A DNA stretch of 64,000 nucleotides from Epiperipatus broadwayi. Lineage: Eukaryota; Onychophora; Udeonychophora; Euonychophora; Peripatidae. The stretch covers positions 1-64,000 of the forward strand of contig JAQFVV010007252.1 of the NCBI GenBank assembly GCA_028023455.1, written 5' to 3'. Both the position numbers and the translations under genes were made by a program. Of the stretch, positions 47,071 to 58,489 are shown one piece after another; the first letter of the stretch is position 1, and each line of letters opens with the position of its first letter. The notes beneath the pieces are model-generated. The model ran no database searches and had not been told where the DNA came from. It saw only the letters and a program-made list of their open reading frames with translations.

Positions 47071-48002
47071 GTATGTGATGGTATGATTAATACGATGAAT
47101 TTTGTGTTAATTATTTTACTTGAAAGTCTATTTATAAACGTGTAGCTTACTAATTAACTGATATCGTGACAGACTTATGAACTTTAATATAAATTATTTG
47201 TTTAAAGTAATATTTTATTTGATTAATAATTCATAAATATTTTTGAATAAAGCGAGTATAGATATTAGATAAAAATGTTAAAAGTCAAAATACAAAACAT
47301 TTCATAGATGGAATAATAGAAAACATTCTATACATAGGAATACAGGAAGCCACAAAGAGCTGACTATCAAAGCGTCAACATAATTTAAATAAAAGAGAAT
47401 GAGTGGCGTTTAAACATAGGATTACCAAAACTCAGCTTTGACTCAGTGAAACGTATTTCATTAAAACTACTAAATCCATATATTGAAGTATTATAAAACA
47501 AATAAATTTTCTGGATTCAGTTTTTTCCTGAAATTATTCCCTAATTTAATATGATCTAACAGTCTTTTATATAAATAATAAATTAGGTATTACAGGTTTT
47601 TTTCTGGTAACTTCCTATAATTTCCATTACTCAATATCCATTTGCAAAGTTGCATGTAATTTCTCAATCTATTCTGAATTGTATTTACTTATTTGGTAGT
47701 TCTTCATAAGTATGAAGCCCTAATCAATAATGGAAGAAATTTAAGTATAACATTTTTACTTTTATTATAAGTCAACGATTGTTAATTCGCAATAAGTGTT
47801 TACTTGTTGCAACCTGTAATATATTTGCAGGAAGGCCACCATAACCTGAAAATCTGTTACAAGCTTTTATAGTTAAACTTAAAAAAACGTATAAAAAAGA
47901 AAAGAGAAAAGATATGAACAAAATATTCATTTACTTCAATTATTTGTGTAAAATTTCATAATCTGATGCTTTCATTATTAAAAACAAAAATAAAAATTAG
48001 TT

Positions 48003-48195
48003 AAAACATTAAACATTACTTGATGACCATTTCTTATGCTTTCTCATAACTGTTATTAAAACAGGCAAAAATAGTCTGGGGATATTGGATGAGTAGGTGC
48101 TAAATGGGGATTTTATGCACAAGCCTTCTGGCATCCATTGATTACTCTGGCTTGCACTGAGTGGCACTACTGTATGGAAAGTTTTACCGGTTTTA
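48003..48195. mobile_element. Family B repeat copy, inserted after the arm duplication
   Basis: Flanked by a direct repeat AAAAATTAGTT (about 47992-48002 and 48196-48206). The left arm has the uninterrupted site at about 14738-14755. The insert carries TAGTCTGGGGATATTGGATG and CATCCATTGATTACTCTGG, both also present at 62600-62830. Confidence 0.75.
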
Positions 48196-48753
48196 ATAAA
48201 AATTAGTTGTGAAAAAAACTATTTGATAGAAAAATAACAGTAGATCTCTTAATATATTTTGCCTAAATACCCATAATCTGAGTTTTAAAACGGTCTGAAT
48301 AAAGTTATTGTTTTTGCAAAGTTTAGAATCTATTTTTTTCTCATAGCCAGCTCTGACAATCCAGCTAATCACTTGCATTGATTGCAAATGGATAAATAGT
48401 TGGAATTAGCTGAACATAAAGCAAAAAAGAAAAAGTACTAGGAAATTAAAAAATCTAATAAGTACTTTTTCTTTTTAACTATTACTCTAAAAGACATATT
48501 GATAAAGGTTTATAATATTTTTTTCTTTAAAATATTATAACAGTTAAAAACCAATTTTTAAACAAATAGAAGATTGGAATCTATTTGGAAAAAAAAACTA
48601 CATTTACAATTGGAAGTTAATATAAAGAAGTGAACAGATTGTCCATTAGTTATTGTTTTATAAAAAGTGTTATTGGAACATTTGCATGGAAACCACTAAA
48701 CATTACATGATCACCATTTTTTATGCTTACACAAGATGTTTACACAGAGTCAA

Positions 48754-48914
48754 AACTCTCCATACAGTAATACCACTCAGTGCAAGCCAGAATAATCAAT
48801 GGGTGCAGGAAGGTTTTTGCACTAGATAGAGATTCTATACAAAAACCTTCCTATATCCATTGATTACTCTGACTAGCACTGAGTGGCACTACTGAAGGGA
48901 GAGTTTTGCCTTGT
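48754..48914. mobile_element. Family B foldback, ancestral copy in right arm
   Basis: AAAACTCTCCATACAGTA at the left and GAGAGTTTT at the right; the arms fold back around CTAGATAGAGATTCTATAC. Partner of 14072-14232. Confidence 0.8.
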
Positions 48915-48975
48915 ATAAACATTAACATGCATTATATTGAACTTCAATTTTAAAAACTGTGATTTAAAAGACTGA

Positions 48976-49903
48976 ATTATTTTTGGAACATCTTACAATT
49001 ATGGTTAATATGTTTTTGTTAAGTACAAATACTCTATTGTATTGGAAGTTAATTAACAAACTAATTAAGTATATTGGATCAAATATGAATAATATAAGTT
49101 TAAATATTTAATAAATTGGCTTTTTATTTTAAATCTTGTTAAAATCTAAAGCCACAATGTGACTAAAACAACAAACAATTAAAATCAGTTGTGTAAACTG
49201 AGATAATAATATACACTCAGTGTTATTATATAATAAAAGAGATAAATCTCCTTTAACCAACTCAGAGTATTAAATGAGTACACAAATCCTACTGACAATT
49301 TATATAGACTTAAGATCAGAGTACCACTTTTTTTTTAAAATTCTCATTACTTAACTAAAACTTTCTACATCAAGTCAAGTGTGATAATTTTTATGTTTTA
49401 ACAGACATTATAAGTGTAGAAATATTTTAATAAATAAAAATTCCATTTTTAAATCTAGTTAAAATTTGCAGCCACTTAGTTTCTAAAGTAATTAATCATT
49501 TAAAACTAGTAGTGCAGACTGAGACAATACTGTATTGTCAGGGCTATTATATATATATATATTTTGTGGGTTCATCCATGTTAAAAATGTAAATATTGAT
49601 ATATCATTTCGACTTGATCACACAAGTCATCCACTGGGTGATAAAAGGTAGAAAGATGGTTGTAGAGGCGCTACAATCACTGATTTGAAGGGAAAAAACG
49701 TTAAAGTTCCACCAATAGCAAAAATGTTAAATTAAGAATGTTTTTTTTTAAAAAAAAGCCAATATATTTGTTATATTTTTGTTCCCATACTTTTTGATGG
49801 TATAAATTAACAGAGTGTGACTGAATTTTGTTAAATATTATATGCTAACTTGTTGTGTTCATGTATAATACTTTTCTGCACCCACATATAAAACACAGAT
49901 GGA

Positions 49904-49950
<47 letters not shown>

Positions 49951-49954
49951 CAAC
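48976..49954. other. Right-arm-only block with internal imperfect duplication
   Basis: The left arm runs directly from the equivalent of 48970 to that of 49955. Inside, about 49110-49225 and about 49430-49545 are related (AAATCT(T/A)GTTAAAAT, GCAGCCAC(T/A)..., ACTGAGA(T/C)AATA), about 320 bases apart. It ends with (TA)n at 49909-49942. No gene and no clear element ends. Confidence 0.5.
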
Positions 49955-51025
49955 AATTCAATTTAATTTAAAAATTATAATATACAAATGAATTGAGATC
50001 ATAAATAAAAATAATTTAAAAAATTAAATAATATGAGAATATTGTAATGGTGAATGAATACACTGATGACGTCAATATTTTTTATAGTACAATTTTATCA
50101 TGTAATAAACATAATAACATCAAAAATAAAATAAAAAAATATTCTAAACTTCAGGATTCAGTTAGTGGTGATTACCCGGTGCTATTTGTTATCAGAAAAA
50201 AATCCTAAGATGTTCTCTGTCTGCATGATTAAGAAATTTCATGACTATTTTGTTTATGATTCCTAAGCTTTGGTTTAACTCTTCATAAATTCAGTGACTA
50301 ATAATGACTAATAAACACTTTCCATTTATATATCTAGACAAATCAAAGATCGCATAGTAATAAAATACTGGAATTAGTATCCTGATCTGACAATGTTCTG
50401 ATAATATACAGAACTAACAATATTTAATAAACAAAATAAATAAATTACAAATTAGTAATTAAAGAATTTACAGTATTATATTTTTTTCTTATTTTACATT
50501 GTTAAATAAACATTATTTTATTAATTAACATTTTTATACAAAAATTAAGATGCAACATATAAATTATCTTTTTTTATTCATTATCTTTCACTTATAGTTA
50601 ACACAAAGCAAGTAATAATCTACTTTTTTTAAAATTAATCTCTCGAACTTTTAATTTAAATTGAATTTTTTATTAGTATTTATTTGTAAATCCATATCAA
50701 ATTTAGCAATAAGCAATTTCTTCTTCAGTGATTTTGATTTTACATATATATTATCATGTATGTTTTATAAGAATTTGGAGAAAAACAATAAGTATCACGA
50801 TTGTATCCTTCAATTATCTCACAAAAATATTTAAGATTTATACATAATCACAGTCTAAAAAATAAATTAATATTATAGAAATAAATGTGCCATTTTTATA
50901 ATATTTTTTTAATCTTGCTTTAACAGTTATTTTTGCTTTGCAGAATTATTTGCTTTGAATAAAATGCTCGTAATTAAATTAAGCCTCTAAATTTAATTTT
51001 AATTTTTTTAATATATCTGTTATAT

Positions 51026-51141
51026 ATATATTTTTTCTTCCATGTGTCATAGCATCGGCCGGGACGCGAACCCACAACCGTCTGCAACCAACTACTTGCT
51101 TGCATGGTGGCTGCGATACCTCTCGGCTAACAATGCAAGAC
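51026..51141 (-). mobile_element. tRNA-derived SINE with 14-bp target duplication
   Basis: On minus the sequence reads GTCTTGCATTG, then an A-box-like TTAGCCGAGAGG, then a B box GGTTCGCGTCC about 60 bases on, then CCGGCCGATGC and an A-rich tail. It is flanked by perfect TATATCTGTTATAT copies (51012-51025 and 51142-51155). The left arm lacks it at about 5205-5225. A SINE of this type would be transcribed by RNA polymerase III and moved by a LINE. At about 115 bp it is close to a bare tRNA-like head. Confidence 0.82.
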
Positions 51142-52429
51142 TATATCTGTTATATTTGATATGTGAATTTGACAATATTACAAAAAAACTATTAATGGTG
51201 CAATTAGTGGTGAACTATGCAATATCAACCTACATGACTTCAAGTATATGCGAAGCAAAACTAAGTATAAATACAGTAATATAGCATCTACTCCTCCACA
51301 CTAAATATCACATTTCAAACCTGAATTTACATACTGCAAACATTTTTCACGAGAATTAAATACTATTCAGTTTTGTACTGTAGTTAAAAGTACATGTACT
51401 GATTTTTTTTCAATTATGGGGAATTATTTCCTTAGCATAAAATAAGCTTTGTAATTGCATATTATTAAATATGAAGGGTAAAATTGCATACGTTATTTAT
51501 TAGTTTTTTTTTTTTTTCATGTAGTCATTTTTGTAATTTATTAAATCAACCAATTAAAAAAAGTAATTTGTTAAAACAACCCATAAAACAGCATTGAGGG
51601 CAGTCGTTCAGGCAACAGACAAAAAAGTGATTTTATATAAGTGATCAAATATTGTCATAAATAAATAACCCAACATCTTTAATGTATATTGCATATAATT
51701 TCACATGACAATGATCATTAGAATAATATCCAATTTATTCAGTTATATTTCGATTTACAGTCATTGAATATCTACTTAAAATAAAGGGTAGATTACTAGT
51801 ATACATCCTGTGTAAATCTTAGTGAATATACAAATATCTCTAACTCCATTTATATGTTACAGAAATAATCATTTATGAAGATAATCTTTGGATCTGACCT
51901 CATAAAACAATATTTCTAAAACTAATATAACTGCAAGACTTCATACATAGTTGAATCGAGGTGTAGTTTTGAGAAAACGTTAAACAAGCATCACTTATTA
52001 TAAAAATGTATAAAAAGTAGGAATAACAAAGATTTAACAGCAGGATCTATTTTCTTTGATCACAGACACAAAAACATGAATTAACGTCCAATTTCAATTG
52101 GCAAAATACTAAAAGTCTTCAGGAAGAGAGAAACCACGATAAGAAAAAAATAATGAGACAATTTGATAAATAAAAATAAAATATTCTTTAATTATATATA
52201 AACAACGTGTGAACGTTAAAATTCATGAATCTTGGGATATGACATGATGACATTTATTTTTGCTAAATTTGAATTTAAACGGTTTTAAACTGAAGAAAGT
52301 TGCGGAAATTAACTAAAAGTACTTCTGTTGTTTATTATAATTATTTATAAATATATTATTTTTATTACAATTTTATTATAATAATTATTACTAATGTTAA
52401 ATACAGGTATAGTATATACTTAAGCTACA

Positions 52430-52750
52430 TCTAATTAGAGATGATTTGAACCCAGACTTTCAAACTCTCTTCAGTCACCCACTCCATCTTATACAACCGA
52501 GGTTGGAGAGTAGAGATGATTAAAACCTATTCATTAGGTTGAAGATTTTCTTTGTTTAATATAAACCGAGCACTGATTATGCTTATGTGTGGGAGATGAT
52601 AAACTGGACCATTGATGAGTGCTGGTTCAGCACGGAAACGCATTTTGGAGATTATTTATCTGTTTATGTATGTGGTCGTGGGTATCGGTTGTAAAAGATG
52701 GAGTGAATGACTGAAGAGCATTTGAAAGACTGGGTTCAAATTCCTTTAAT
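52430..52750. mobile_element. Family A repeat, ancestral copy in right arm
   Basis: TTTGAACCCAGACTTTCAAA at the left and TTTGAAAGACTGGGTTCAAA at the right form the TIR. It pairs with 2398-2710 at the outer edge of the other arm. Confidence 0.78.
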
Positions 52751-52790
52751 TGCAATAATTCTAATAATTACATTTTATTTTATTGACATT

Positions 52791-53378
52791 TTATTTTATT
52801 TATACATATATAAATATTAGCATTTTGTATATTTTATAGAGAAACAAATTTTAACTTTTTTATTAATAAGTGAATGTACTAATTAATAAATGACCAAACA
52901 TAAAAATATTATTTTTCTAACGCGAAAATAATCTTCAATTGGTAAATAGTTCTAAATGGTGAAGAATATTCAAAGTACAAAGTATTAACTTTTATAACAT
53001 AGGTATATAAAATGCACATATATGTGTGTTTGTCTACATGTAGAAATATGGTTAAAGATTTATTGAATTTGTGATGAATTAAAAAAAAAAGAAATGATAA
53101 AAACAGTATTTTTCAACGAAAAATGTTTTTATTTACTTTTATACTTTGCTTTATCTTGGTAATAAATAAATAATTCTTCAAAAATATAGAACGCAAGAAT
53201 ATCAACTGCAATATAAACACTGAATATTTTATAACTGCTCTGACGCACTTTTTAAAGCTGGTTTAGTTTTATATTTATATAATTAATAAAAAATTGTCAT
53301 TTATGTACTATAATAAGCCAATAAACATCACATGACCACCATCTCCGTTAAAATTTAATAATATTTAATTGTTCCTCA
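52791..53378. other. 5' flank of the receptor gene
   Basis: AT-rich, no frame. At 53318-53345 GCCAATAAACATCACATGA resembles the outer part of family B repeats (AACCACTAA...ATCACATGATCACC at 14248-14290 reversed). A repeat fragment may therefore end about 35 bases before the start codon. No promoter is supportable. Confidence 0.35.
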
Positions 53379-54374
53379 ATGGAATTAAATAATAATTGTT
53401 TTAATAATAATTCTAATTATTCTTTGTCTTTGACACATAATCCACGTTTTAGTTCTTTTGTAAAGAATGCTTGGTTTTATTTCTGGGGTGCAGGAACTCT
53501 GGGAAATGTCTTATGCACTTTGGTATTTAGTAGAATGCAATTTGACTTGCAAATGAAAACTGGCTTCGTCATTTCATCTGTTTTGGATCTTTTATTATCT
53601 AATATACCTTTACCCTTAGTGGCATCCTTCTACACCTCTGATGTAAATTTCGTTCTAAAATTTTATACTTCGAAAATATTTCCCGTACTTCTCCCGTCAT
53701 TAATGGGATGTAACTTCTCTTTAATGTTCGTCATAACCATGTATAGATTTTTATCTGTATTTTGGCCACATTCTTATAAGTATTGGATCACTGTGAAGCG
53801 AATGATTATCTTTGTGTTTTCTACCATTGTAATTTCATTATTATGTAATCTTCATTTTATAGAAGCCTTAGGTTTTAAAAATATTTTTTGTTCTAATAAT
53901 CAAAAAGTACAAGATCTTGTTCTAAACATAGAAATGCTTTTCTCTAATAAACATATGCTAATTGCTTGTATTTATGTACATATTTTTTGCAATTGTCCTC
54001 TTTTTTCTTCATTTCTAATGAACATAAAGTTAATTATTAAACACCAACAACTAAAGCAAAATCGTTTTTCTCTTCAACAGCGGGTGTATAGCAGCAGTTT
54101 TCAAGAAATGAAATCTGTATTTGTTTTAATAAATGGAATGCTGACCATACAGTTAGTATGTGTAGGAATATCTGGTGCCACAATCTTAGTACATTTTAAT
54201 TTATATCTGTTTTCAACCTTAAAAACATGTCAATTCTGCCAACAGATGTTATTTCTTTCTATTTTATTAGAATATCTCAGTTTCGTCTTACCATTTTATG
54301 TTTATTTTCTGACAAATAAAGAATTTAGATACAATTTCTTGTTGCTGTTTAATTTTAAAAATTTAAAACAGTAA
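53379..54374 (+). CDS. Divergent rhodopsin-like (class A) G-protein-coupled receptor
   Basis: An intact single-exon frame of 331 residues that would give a seven-helix plasma-membrane receptor. The N-terminus (1-30) has two N-glycosylation sequons (N10, N13) and no signal peptide. Approximate helices are TM1 32-52 with G42-N43, TM2 62-84 with D70, TM3 100-124, TM4 141-159, TM5 193-219 with P207, TM6 245-271, and TM7 288-311. R123 sits where DRY is expected, but the motif reads YRF, followed by FWP as in class A loop 2. TM6 lacks CWxP, and TM7 has LPFYVY for NPxxY. Helix 8 starts NKEFRYNF, a good class A match. The TM3 cysteine for the usual disulfide is absent (C111 is too deep). ATG at 53379 is the first in frame before TM1 and gives a sensible N-terminus. 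Ligand unknown. Peptide-receptor-like or lineage-specific chemoreceptor-like is inference. Confidence 0.85.
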   Translation: MELNNNCFNNNSNYSLSLTHNPRFSSFVKNAWFYFWGAGTLGNVLCTLVFSRMQFDLQMKTGFVISSVLDLLLSNIPLPLVASFYTSDVNFVLKFYTSKIFPVLLPSLMGCNFSLMFVITMYRFLSVFWPHSYKYWITVKRMIIFVFSTIVISLLCNLHFIEALGFKNIFCSNNQKVQDLVLNIEMLFSNKHMLIACIYVHIFCNCPLFSSFLMNIKLIIKHQQLKQNRFSLQQRVYSSSFQEMKSVFVLINGMLTIQLVCVGISGATILVHFNLYLFSTLKTCQFCQQMLFLSILLEYLSFVLPFYVYFLTNKEFRYNFLLLFNFKNLKQ

Positions 54375-54551
54375 TATTTATCTCCAAAATAATACTTTTG
54401 GAATAATTTAGATTAAGTTTTCATGATTTAATAGTTGTGAATAGAACCTGGCACATTAAAGAACCAAGAATAATGTTAATAAGTAATAGATACTATTTGC
54501 AAAAGTTTTAATTTCTCTTTATTCGGTCCAGAATCTTGTAAATAAGCATGA
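54375..54551. other. 3' flank of the receptor gene
   Basis: AT-rich; AATAAT-type weak polyadenylation signals near 54389. A canonical AATAAA lies at about 54587, inside the tandem repeat. Confidence 0.3.
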
Positions 54552-54955
54552 GTTGATGTCAAGAGGCAACTGACTACTGTTGTATTTAATAAATGAAAAA
54601 GTGAATGTATAACTATAATATCATGCAATCATTGTCTAAGAGGAAAGTGGGTTTACATATTAAAGATACTGTACCAAACGTTTCATTTAATTGACTTACA
54701 TTAGTGAAATTTGTTCTGAGTGCTCTGTATTAGTAGACGATAATGATGGCAGGTTGATGTCAAAAAAATTGACTCCTGTTGTATCTATTAACTGAAAAAA
54801 TGAATGTATAACTATAACATCATGTAAGCGTTACCCAAGAGAAAAGTGGGTTTGATATATCAAAGATACTAGACCAAAGATTTCACTTCATTGATTTTCA
54901 TTAGTGCAATTTGCTTTGAATCCTTGTATTAGTAGACGATGATGATGGATGGCTT
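54552..54955. repeat. Tandem duplication, period about 201 bp
   Basis: GTTGATGTCAA starts both units, at 54552 and 54753; GAATGTATAACTATAA and AGTAGACGAT(A/G)ATGATGG recur. Identity is about 75-80%. No coding. Confidence 0.8.
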
Positions 54956-55039
54956 GAATCATTGTGACTATAATATCGATTGATACTAAATCTGTTTATT
55001 ATCTGATGTTAATGCTAATTAAAACAAAATATATGGTTA

Positions 55040-55330
55040 TTTATATATATATAGAGGATTTGAACTCAGATTTTCAAGCACCCTTCAACTATCCACACTA
55101 TCTCATACAACTGATACACATGACCACACACATGTAGAAAAGATTAATAATTACCAATAAACGTTTTTCATGCTAAACCAGCACTCATCAGTTGGTCCAG
55201 ACTATCATCTCTCACACATATATATAATCAATGCTCAGTTTATATTAAGGTAGCGAATCTTCATACTTCTAATGGACAGGCTTCAATCCACTGTAACCTC
55301 CAACTTTTTAGCCATCCATATCACATATGC
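55040..55330. mobile_element. Family A repeat copy
   Basis: AGGATTTGAACTCAGATTTT, CATGACCACACACATGTAGA, CATGCTAAACCAGCACTCAT and CATCAGTTGGTCCAGAC match the other copies. The right TIR is diverged. Confidence 0.72.
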
Positions 55331-56227
55331 ATATTTTAATTTTGGATTTTTTATATTTTTTTATTTTTTATTTTTTTTTATTTCAAGTTAAATAGAATTT
55401 AAGCTTGATTAGGAGGAAATGTAGTTTTTTTTTCTTTTTTTTTCTTCTTTGTTTGAATTTTGTTTTTTTCTTTGTTTGAATTTTGTCATTGATTGGGTAG
55501 ATATTCTGTGTTAGATTTTGTGACCAATCAGGGAGGGTTTATTAAATTTATAATCTTTTATAATCTTTTGTCAAATCTGTAATTTTTGATTATCACCATT
55601 TTACTGTGTATTTTTTTTTACTTTCTGATGAAAACCAGTTTTCTGGTTGAAATATAATATTATTTTTTGGATTTATAAGTCTTTTTTTTGTTTATATATA
55701 TATTAAAGACTTTGGACTGCATATATTTTGGTTAGTATTGATAGCCATTTACAAAAAACAAATTATTTACAAAATATCAAAGAATTAAAACAAAAAAAAA
55801 ACATTTTTTTATAATTATATATACAAATATTTTTTCCATCTAAAGAATATGACAAACATCATACAATTCCCTTATTTTATTGACGTTAACATCGACAATA
55901 GAAATCCTTAATAAATATTAAAAAATTTGCTATTCCCTTCTGACAAATGAAACAATATTTATATATCCCTATAACCAAATAAATCCTGGACCTTTTACTT
56001 CAACAATAAAAAAACTTTAGGTAACATTTTCAGATCAATATAAAAATTATTTAACTCTACAGCAAATGCAGTTGAATTACTGATCGATCATACCTTTTAA
56101 GGAAAAATTGTGGTTGAATATAAAATTGTGTAATTTTCGTTTAATTTAGCACCATAAAATGTTCAATACGACCATTAAGGTAATTTGTGTTTATGAATAA
56201 TATTTAAACATATATTTTTATACAGCA
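55331..56227. other. T-rich gene-free stretch
   Basis: Long T runs, a small hairpin AACCAG/CTGGTT near 55634-55649, and nothing coding. Confidence 0.45.
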
Positions 56228-56732
56228 CAGTGTTTATTGCAATATATTCGGAAGTAAACCAATCTTTACACATGAACCGTTTTAATATAAATTGAGTCTC
56301 ACTTACCCTTAAGTAATGATGAATTCATTTGTTCTTCAAGCTTATCTATATATAAACCAACCTTTGAAAACTGTGCATCATTTAGGGCTTGACTCTCTTA
56401 TATGCCTGGTTTATTAAACGATGTTCAAATTATACAAACGTAATTCAAATATTTTAGTAGAGAGAATTTATCTCATCACCTGCAATTAAAGAATAATAAG
56501 ATTCTAAATTATTATACATTAATTGCAGGTGATTAAAAATAAGATAAATTCCCTTTTCTATAATATTTGAGTTATGTTTTTACAATTTGAACATTATTTA
56601 TATAAATCAGGCATATAATTCAATTAAGTCCTTAATGATGCACTGTAAGCAAAGGTTGGACTGTATATGGATAATTAATATTAAAATAGCACGTGTCAAG
56701 ATTGTTTACTTTGGAATATATTACAAACAATT
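56228..56732. mobile_element. Large foldback element, about 505 bp
   Basis: Imperfect inverted arms of about 230 bp around a centre near 56500. The inner pair is TCACCTGCAATTAA / TTAATTGCAGGTGA. Further out are ATGTTCAAATT / AATTTGAACAT, CCAACCTTTG / CAAAGGTTGG and AAGTAAACCAATCTT / AAGATTGTTTACTT. No coding capacity. Confidence 0.85.
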
Positions 56733-58489
56733 TTTAAATATATTTTATTTTACAAATCATTAATTTATCAATAAGAGCACGTAGAAGTTTCTTAAAGAGG
56801 AGGAAAAGATGTTAAAACATTGTTTTATTTATAAATTAAGAAAATTTAATTGTTACCGATATCAAAAAAATGTGTAGCTATTGTTCTAAAGTGCTTTGAG
56901 TCGTCACCATTAACTGATACTTATATAAATAATCTTCATCAATTCAGAAAAGGGTAATATATGAATTTATTTATTATAGTATATTTTCAAATGAAGTTTT
57001 TGCTGTGAAGTCTCTGTGATTGTCAGCAACGACATCAAATATGATTGTCTTCTAATATGAATAATTACAATTAGTTATGGAGAAAAAAAACATATATTTG
57101 TACTACTTGGTTTCTGCTATACTGTTATCTTGAGAAATTAATGGATTCTAATTAGTATTTCTTATTAAATTCGTATCCAGTATTGTTTCATCTATATCAT
57201 CAGATTATTTTCTGCTTGCTTAAGTACTAACAGTTGTTTTGGCTATGATTATGAGGATGTAGAAATTCTCAAAGCGCTAAGACACCTTAATATTATAATT
57301 CTCATTTTAGTTTCACCTTTCACTGTCTGACAGCATATATATATATATATATATAAGAGATTACACAATTAGAGTACCATAAATAGTATATGCACCTAAA
57401 ATGCATTGGTAAAATTAGGGTTATGGAATATATATATAACATGTAATTGATAAGCAAAAATATTAGATAGATAATAATACAACTTTCATGATAATTATTA
57501 TTCAAAGAAGCGTTTATAAAACTAACTACAAATTTTATAAAGATCATATAACACTAACATATTGCGTTTATAAGGTAACTTTATTTGGCAATGTTAAAGG
57601 AGATTTCTACTTAAAATAGAAAAAAAAAAACATTGAAAATAAAAATTTTGAAAAAAAATATTTTTATTTTTGTTTTGTAATGTATATATTGTAACATTCA
57701 TGGTGGATTTACGCCTTCTGTTACCCAATAAAAAGTGCGTGTTAATCAAACTTTAGAAAAATAATATTCTGTTCATGTATGAGTTGGAATATTTCAAGAA
57801 CATAGTTTTTTTTCCTGATTAACTGACCTAATATATACGTCATTGCTGATTTATTTAAAAAGATGCAAAGGTCATAAGCCCACTGATATCCGTAGTCGGG
57901 CATCACATCATATATCTTTGCAGTAAATAACTAAACATAATTTTTAAGTGATTTCACTTTCTTGTCCAGTAGTATTTAAGAATTTTCTCCTGTGTTCATA
58001 GATTAAAACGAACATGTTGGCATAGTTAATTATACATTTCTTAAAATAATCTTTTGTAACAGTAAAATTTAACAAACTAAAATTAATAACGTTTAATGAA
58101 AAGTTATTATTAAAGAGAAATATTTTATTATAAGGAATTAAAAAATATTTAAACACTAAAATATTAATAAAACTGGAAAGAAGCATACACAACTTATTCA
58201 TCCAGATAATATTAAATAATTAAACAGTTAATATTTCACTTCTTTTATAAAGTAATCCATGGATAAAATGAATGAACTCTTTGAATAATAAACAGCAAAT
58301 GTCTTTTGAAGCATTTGAAGCTTATAGTTAAAGTTTATAGTTAAATTTAGTTTGCAAACATTTATTTTAACATAATTTAGGATATGAGGAGTATTAGCTT
58401 ACTGGTGAAGTCTCACAAATTTATATAGATTGTAATATACATGTATTTCTTGGGTTGATATGCTTATGACCATTGATTTTGATCACTTA
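56733..58489. other. AT-rich gene-free stretch
   Basis: No coding-like frame. The small minus frames at 57320-57547 and 57944-58201 have AT-driven composition. There is a (TA)n run at about 57333-57355. Confidence 0.45.

Larger units (their letters stand above)
43140..52790 (-). repeat. Right arm of the giant inverted duplication
   Basis: Reverse-complement partner of 2340-15905; anchors are given there. Private insertions are the solo LTR (43452-47070), a family B copy (48003-48195), about 48976-49954, and a SINE (51026-51141). After subtracting private insertions the two arms agree in length to within a few hundred bases, block by block (for example 262 against 240 bases, and 705 against 685). 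Confidence 0.85.

Noticed and set aside
51026-51141. Functional tRNA gene
   Set aside because: A and B boxes are present, but the spacing and arms do not give a cloverleaf by eye, and the 14-bp flanking duplications and A-rich tail fit a SINE.
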